Below are positions 7,700 through 10,242 of a stretch of 10,242 nucleotides of DNA, in pieces (within the stretch, counting starts at the first letter, position 1; each line of letters begins with the position of its first letter). The notes beneath the pieces were generated by a model. The model was given only the letters and a program-made list of their open reading frames with translations. It made no database searches and was not told the origin of the DNA. A program made the position numbers and the translations under genes. The DNA comes from Candidatus Omnitrophota bacterium (GTDB lineage Bacteria > Omnitrophota > Gorgyraeia > Kaelpiales > Kaelpiaceae), in NCBI GenBank assembly GCA_028717465.1, contig JAQUNS010000013.1:1-10242 (forward strand), read 5' to 3'.

Positions 7700-7728
7700 A
7701 ATATGCCATAAATCTGTTATCTTGTCAA
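7700..7728 (-). promoter_or_regulatory. Sigma-70-type promoter for rplU-rpmA-obgE-proBA-nadD
   Basis: Minus strand: a perfect TTGACA -35 (7728-7723), a 17-bp spacer, and CATATT (7705-7700; four of six matches) preceded by TGG as an extended -10. Initiation would be near 7693, only about 2-4 nt before the rplU ATG. No terminator is visible between the upstream gene's stop (7761) and this promoter, so read-through from upstream is possible. Confidence 0.65.
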
Positions 7729-7760
7729 GAAAATGGTTTATGGAATGCTGATATTGGTTT

Positions 7761-8243
7761 TTAAGGCTGGCCTATAACATGCTGCATTAAAATCACGCCC
7801 ATATCCATACAGCTTATTGAACCTTTAGAAGAGTTTGACTTTATCAGCACCTTCAACCCGATTAAATCGGGGTTACCTGAGTACTCTATTCTCTGCTCCA
7901 GCTTCATGAGGGCAAACTCCAAATAGGCAAGCCCGCGCTTATCGACTATATATATCTCTGATATTCCTGATTCATAAAGAGCCCTGTTGACTAAAGACTT
8001 GAGATTAGGGCTATAGTTGGCCATTATTTCCTGGAAGCTGCCGTATCTATTCTTAGAGGCTTTATACAGCAGGTTGTATATAAGTTTTATATCGTCCTGA
8101 ATTTTACCGCTTTCTTTTTCGATCTTTGCTTTGATAACAGCATCTATATTTTCGCTTCTAGTGCCTTGATAAGCATACTCAGAACATTGGGCTACTGTTG
8201 GAATAAAGATTAAAATAAATAGTATTACAGTTATATGGCTCAT
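7761..8243 (-). CDS. Putative exported protein of unknown function, 160 aa
   Basis: No family is recognised. From the ATG at 8243 the protein starts with a hydrophobic segment, SHITVILFILIFIPTVA (2-18), that reads as a signal peptide. The Cys at 20 follows Gln, so a lipoprotein signal is unlikely. The mature part has a charged, probably helical stretch (about 34-62, KAKIEKESGKIQDDIKLIYN), then YGSFQEIMANYSPNLKSLV (67-85), a likely alpha/beta core with ISEIYIVDKRGLAYLEFALM (94-113), and an end in CMDMGVILMQHVIGQP. The frame stays open to 8309, but the longer start would lie inside the upstream gene and disrupt the signal peptide. It begins 4 nt after the glucoamylase-like gene, so the two are almost certainly co-transcribed. 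A periplasmic or surface partner of that protein is inference only. Confidence 0.75.
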   Translation of the reverse strand: MSHITVILFILIFIPTVAQCSEYAYQGTRSENIDAVIKAKIEKESGKIQDDIKLIYNLLYKASKNRYGSFQEIMANYSPNLKSLVNRALYESGISEIYIVDKRGLAYLEFALMKLEQRIEYSGNPDLIGLKVLIKSNSSKGSISCMDMGVILMQHVIGQP

Positions 8244-8247
8244 AATA

Positions 8248-9630
8248 TCACTTCTTAACCAGATAGGTAAAGTAAGCAGGGAACGCTTTAAGAAGAGCAA
8301 ATTGAACACTAGAACTTCTCATGAAATTATCCCAGATCAGATCAGAGAAATAGTTCTCTATCATAATGGCAGGGAATATTATATCCATGCCTACAAGCCA
8401 GTCTGAATTAACAACAGGAACTCCGCCTTCATCCAAGCAACCGGCATCAAGAGATTCAATTAGCAGGCCCGATCTGTCAACCGCTTTATTGCGCACCTTA
8501 TAAAACATTCGAAAAGCCGGGTTTTCCAGTATCGGCCTATCATCAAAAAAGGGCAGCGACCCTAATGCGGCATAAGGAGCAACCGGCTTTATGCCATTCT
8601 TATTGTTGTAAAACCTCTCTGCAGGACCGCAGCCTGACAGAGCAGAACCTACTCTGTCCCTATATTCCATGACAACCGAACCGGAAACAGAAGACTTAGA
8701 CCAGCAAGCGCTAATACCAAAAATATCTTCCGGGTAACCGTTGTCTTGGCACCACCTTATATCAGCCAAGACAGCTGATTTTGTGTTCTGCCACCAATCT
8801 ACGGAATGAATAAGGTCTTTATCCAGCCTTCTGAAATCTATAAAAGCGTGCGCAAATAGATACGTAAACAACGAACCATACCAGGAATAGACATAGCTGT
8901 GGCCCTTGTAACTGCCCTGTTTTACTGCGATATTTCCGAAAGAGTCTCTTATATCCACTCTGTGCTCTACAATTGGAGAGCCTTGAGCAAGAATGGCAAT
9001 AAGAAAAATTTCATCTGTGTAATAATCCCAGAATCCAAAAAATACGTTGTTCCAAGCCATGTGAAACTGCTTTCTGCCTCCGTTGAAAAAATGCCGCCAG
9101 TTTATATTGGAATAAAACTCCCGGGCCTTATCTCTGCATTCATAATAACCCTGGCGGGAGAAATACTCCGATGCTGTTAATATGCCCGCTAAAAGTATGG
9201 CGGTATCTATAGTTGAAACCTCGACTCCGCTCTTAGGCTTTAAGGTGCTTCCTGAATAATCCGGCACATAAAAATGGTAAAGAAAACCCTGATAGTTATT
9301 TTTAGATTCGCTTTGAAGCCTCAGGCAGGCATCAACTGTTTCAATAAACATACTCTTAGCGTTTTCTTGGGAAAGCAAACCTTTTTCAGCAGCAACAACA
9401 AGCCCTGCCAAAGCAAATCCGGATGTTGCGATATCAACCTCATTTACATAAGGAGAGCTTTTGTATAATCCGCTAAGCCGAAAATAATTTTGGTAGCAGT
9501 AGTTGAGCTGTTGATCCTGAAATCTCTTCAAAATTTTTACCGCATCTTGAACATCTAAAGAGAAAGCTGATATATTCAACAGGCTTATTAAAGTGATAAT
9601 CAGGGCTATTCTATAAATCTTTATCTTCAT
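8248..9630 (-). CDS. Secreted glucoamylase-fold protein (PF10091 / GH144-like)
   Basis: A 460-aa protein with an N-terminal signal peptide (MKIKIYRIALIITLISLLNI, ending near SAFS), so exported. The rest resembles the glucoamylase-like (alpha/alpha)6-barrel family, which includes beta-1,2-glucan-degrading GH144 enzymes and the C-terminal part of cyclic beta-glucan synthases. Supporting landmarks in family order: DIATSGFALAGLVVAAEKG (66-84), GFLYHFY (115-121), EVSTIDTAILLAGILTASEY (137-156), FFGFWDYYTDEIFL (197-210), QGSP (216-219), a WW segment (279-280), DIFGISAC (302-309), APYAALGSLPF (351-361) and MIENYFSDLIW (423-433). The actual substrate cannot be read from the sequence. It lies directly downstream of an exact-consensus sigma-54 promoter and upstream of an unknown exported protein. 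Confidence 0.85.
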   Translation of the reverse strand: MKIKIYRIALIITLISLLNISAFSLDVQDAVKILKRFQDQQLNYCYQNYFRLSGLYKSSPYVNEVDIATSGFALAGLVVAAEKGLLSQENAKSMFIETVDACLRLQSESKNNYQGFLYHFYVPDYSGSTLKPKSGVEVSTIDTAILLAGILTASEYFSRQGYYECRDKAREFYSNINWRHFFNGGRKQFHMAWNNVFFGFWDYYTDEIFLIAILAQGSPIVEHRVDIRDSFGNIAVKQGSYKGHSYVYSWYGSLFTYLFAHAFIDFRRLDKDLIHSVDWWQNTKSAVLADIRWCQDNGYPEDIFGISACWSKSSVSGSVVMEYRDRVGSALSGCGPAERFYNNKNGIKPVAPYAALGSLPFFDDRPILENPAFRMFYKVRNKAVDRSGLLIESLDAGCLDEGGVPVVNSDWLVGMDIIFPAIMIENYFSDLIWDNFMRSSSVQFALLKAFPAYFTYLVKK

Positions 9631-9664
9631 TCTGGCTTCACTAAAGCAAAGAATGTGCCAGAAT
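9629..9664. repeat. 8-bp inverted repeat spanning the promoter and start codon
   Basis: ATTCTGGC (9629-9636, plus) and its exact complement GCCAGAAT (9657-9664) are separated by 20 bp. The dyad centre falls between 9646 and 9647, exactly on the GC of the -12 promoter element. The upstream arm overlaps the -24 element, and the other arm includes the A and T of the downstream gene's ATG. It may be an operator or, in longer transcripts, an RNA hairpin. Confidence 0.8.
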
Positions 9665-9876
9665 AAAATAAAAAGATTATTTATATAACTTACCGTACTA
9701 CATAATGTTAGATAACATATTCCTTAAAGCCTGCAGACTGTAAACATTAAAAATGACAATTATTGTTAATCATGCTTTAAAAAATATTATAAAATGTCCT
9801 TAAATATATGCAAATTAAATCATTGCTACATAATAATACAAGTAAACTTTTGTTAACAGTATTTTGAAAATAAAGA
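9631..9876. other. AT-rich control region between rnpB and the glucoamylase-like gene
   Basis: 246 bp with no credible coding frame on either strand. It contains the sigma-54 promoter (9645-9660), most of the inverted repeat around it, and three small dyads with TGTTA-type half sites: ATGTTAGATAACAT (9705-9718), TGACAATTATTGTTA (9754-9768, one mismatch) and TGTTAACA (9851-9858). CTACATAAT occurs twice directly (9698-9706 and 9826-9834). The first two dyads lie roughly 77 and 127 bp upstream of the predicted start site, a range where sigma-54 activators usually bind. In sequence this AT-rich, some of these matches could be chance. Confidence 0.6.
9645..9660 (-). promoter_or_regulatory. Sigma-54 (RpoN) -24/-12 promoter
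   Basis: TGGCACATTCTTTGCT on the minus strand fits the sigma-54 consensus TGGCACRNNNNTTGCW at every defined position, and the GG and GC doublets are 12 bp apart as required. It sits in an intergenic region, in the right direction, just before the glucoamylase-like gene. Initiation about 12 nt after the GC would fall near 9634, only about 4 nt before the ATG at 9630. Transcription would depend on an ATP-driven enhancer-binding activator not encoded in this window. Confidence 0.75.
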
Positions 9877-10179
9877 AGGCGGGCCCGTAAGCCGAATTCT
9901 GTTTTAGATAGTCATTTGTCTTATTTTTCGGGTTACCCCGAAACTTAAGCGGTCAACCCGTCCGTTCGGCCGGGCAAGCCTCAAGCACGGACTATTCGAC
10001 CTTAACTCGCGCAGAGATTGCCTCGTTTCACCCGCTGGCCTAAAACCGGCGCTCGTCTCTGTGGCTCTTATCCTGACAGGCTCAATTTGCCTGGGTTCCG
10101 ATCTTATCGGAATGCGCTCACCCTCTGAGTTCGGACTTTCCTCTCCTGTTGAGCATAGGAGCGACTATCCGGCCCGCCT
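9877..10179 (-). ncRNA. rnpB: RNase P RNA, bacterial type A
   Basis: Catalytic RNA of ribonuclease P, which removes 5' leaders from pre-tRNAs. About 303 nt, on the compact side for type A. The ends pair perfectly as P1 (GGCGGGCC with GGCCCGCC), and GATAGTC near the 5' end pairs with GACTATC near the 3' end. The universal segments are present: GAGGAAAGTCCGAACTC, AGAGGGTGAG, GCCACAGAGACGAGCGCC, GGGTGAAACGAGGCAA, and ACAGAATTCGGCTTAC at the 3' side. In P4, CCGAA pairs with TTCGG where many bacteria have CCGGG/CCCGG, a compensatory change that supports a working helix. Two clear hairpins occupy the P8/P9 positions (CCGAT-AAG-ATCGG and CAGGC...GCCTG). The 5' end lies 3 nt after the RNase H-like stop codon; a U-rich stretch follows the 3' end. 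Confidence 0.97.
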
Positions 10180-10182
10180 ATT

Positions 10183-10242
10183 TTAAAATAAACCTTTTTT
10201 GGTTGCCTCATAAGCCAGCCTGTCTGCCTCTTGGTTGTGCTC
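10183..10242 (-). CDS. Ribonuclease HI family protein, C-terminal fragment (N-terminus beyond the right edge)
   Basis: Only the last 19 codons are in the window: EHNQEADRLAYEATKKGLF and a TAA stop. The HNxEADxLA pattern matches the C-terminal end of RNase HI-type domains, where the Asp is the fourth catalytic carboxylate that helps bind the metal ions cleaving RNA in RNA-DNA hybrids. With so little sequence the exact subfamily cannot be set. The stop codon lies 3 nt before the rnpB 5' end, so the two are likely transcribed together or rnpB has a promoter inside this gene. Confidence 0.7.
   Translation of the reverse strand, partial: EHNQEADRLAYEATKKGLF

Noticed and set aside
8244..8309. Longer start (8309) for the 160-aa exported protein
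   Set aside because: It would overlap the upstream gene by more than 60 nt and put extra residues before a good signal peptide; the ATG at 8243 is better placed.
9631..9876. CRISPR array, integration site or mobile element in the AT-rich spacer
   Set aside because: The repeats are short and few, there are no regular spacers, no tRNA, and no transposase or integrase anywhere in the window.

Overview
The window is a bacterial chromosome segment of moderate GC content with the standard genetic code. Every supported gene lies on the minus strand, so transcription runs from the right edge to the left. The organism looks like an uncultivated Gram-negative-type lineage. The mix of a secreted glucoamylase-like protein, a sigma-54 promoter, a short Obg and this gene order would fit Candidatus Omnitrophota, but that placement is inference and nothing here proves it.

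In transcription order: (1) the last 19 codons of an RNase HI-type gene, followed 3 nt later by a complete type A RNase P RNA gene (rnpB). (2) A 246-bp AT-rich control region that ends in an exact-consensus sigma-54 promoter. (3) A putative secreted two-gene unit: a glucoamylase-fold (GH144-like) protein and a 160-aa exported protein of unknown function. (4) A tight housekeeping cluster rplU-rpmA-obgE-proB-proA-nadD behind a promoter with a perfect TTGACA -35 box: ribosomal proteins L21 and L27, the ribosome-assembly GTPase Obg, the first two proline-synthesis enzymes and NaMN adenylyltransferase. Gaps run from 35 bp down to overlaps. (5) A 350-bp spacer containing a good extended -10 promoter. 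(6) ilvB-ilvN-ilvC, acetohydroxyacid synthase large and small subunits and ketol-acid reductoisomerase, with ilvC cut by the left edge. IlvBN make acetolactate or acetohydroxybutyrate and IlvC reduces and isomerises it, so this operon covers the first two common steps of valine/isoleucine synthesis.

Most of the window is ordinary metabolism and translation. The least ordinary part is the control region at 9629-9876. It holds the sigma-54 promoter, an 8-bp inverted repeat centred on the -12 element that takes in part of the start codon, and several upstream dyads, all in front of a secreted carbohydrate-active candidate and an unknown partner. Other points of interest are an IlvC cofactor loop that lacks two usual NADPH-phosphate contacts, a possible broken small membrane ORF overlapping the ilv promoter, a 20-bp tandem duplication across the obgE stop codon, and promoters that predict nearly leaderless mRNAs for rplU and the glucoamylase-like gene.
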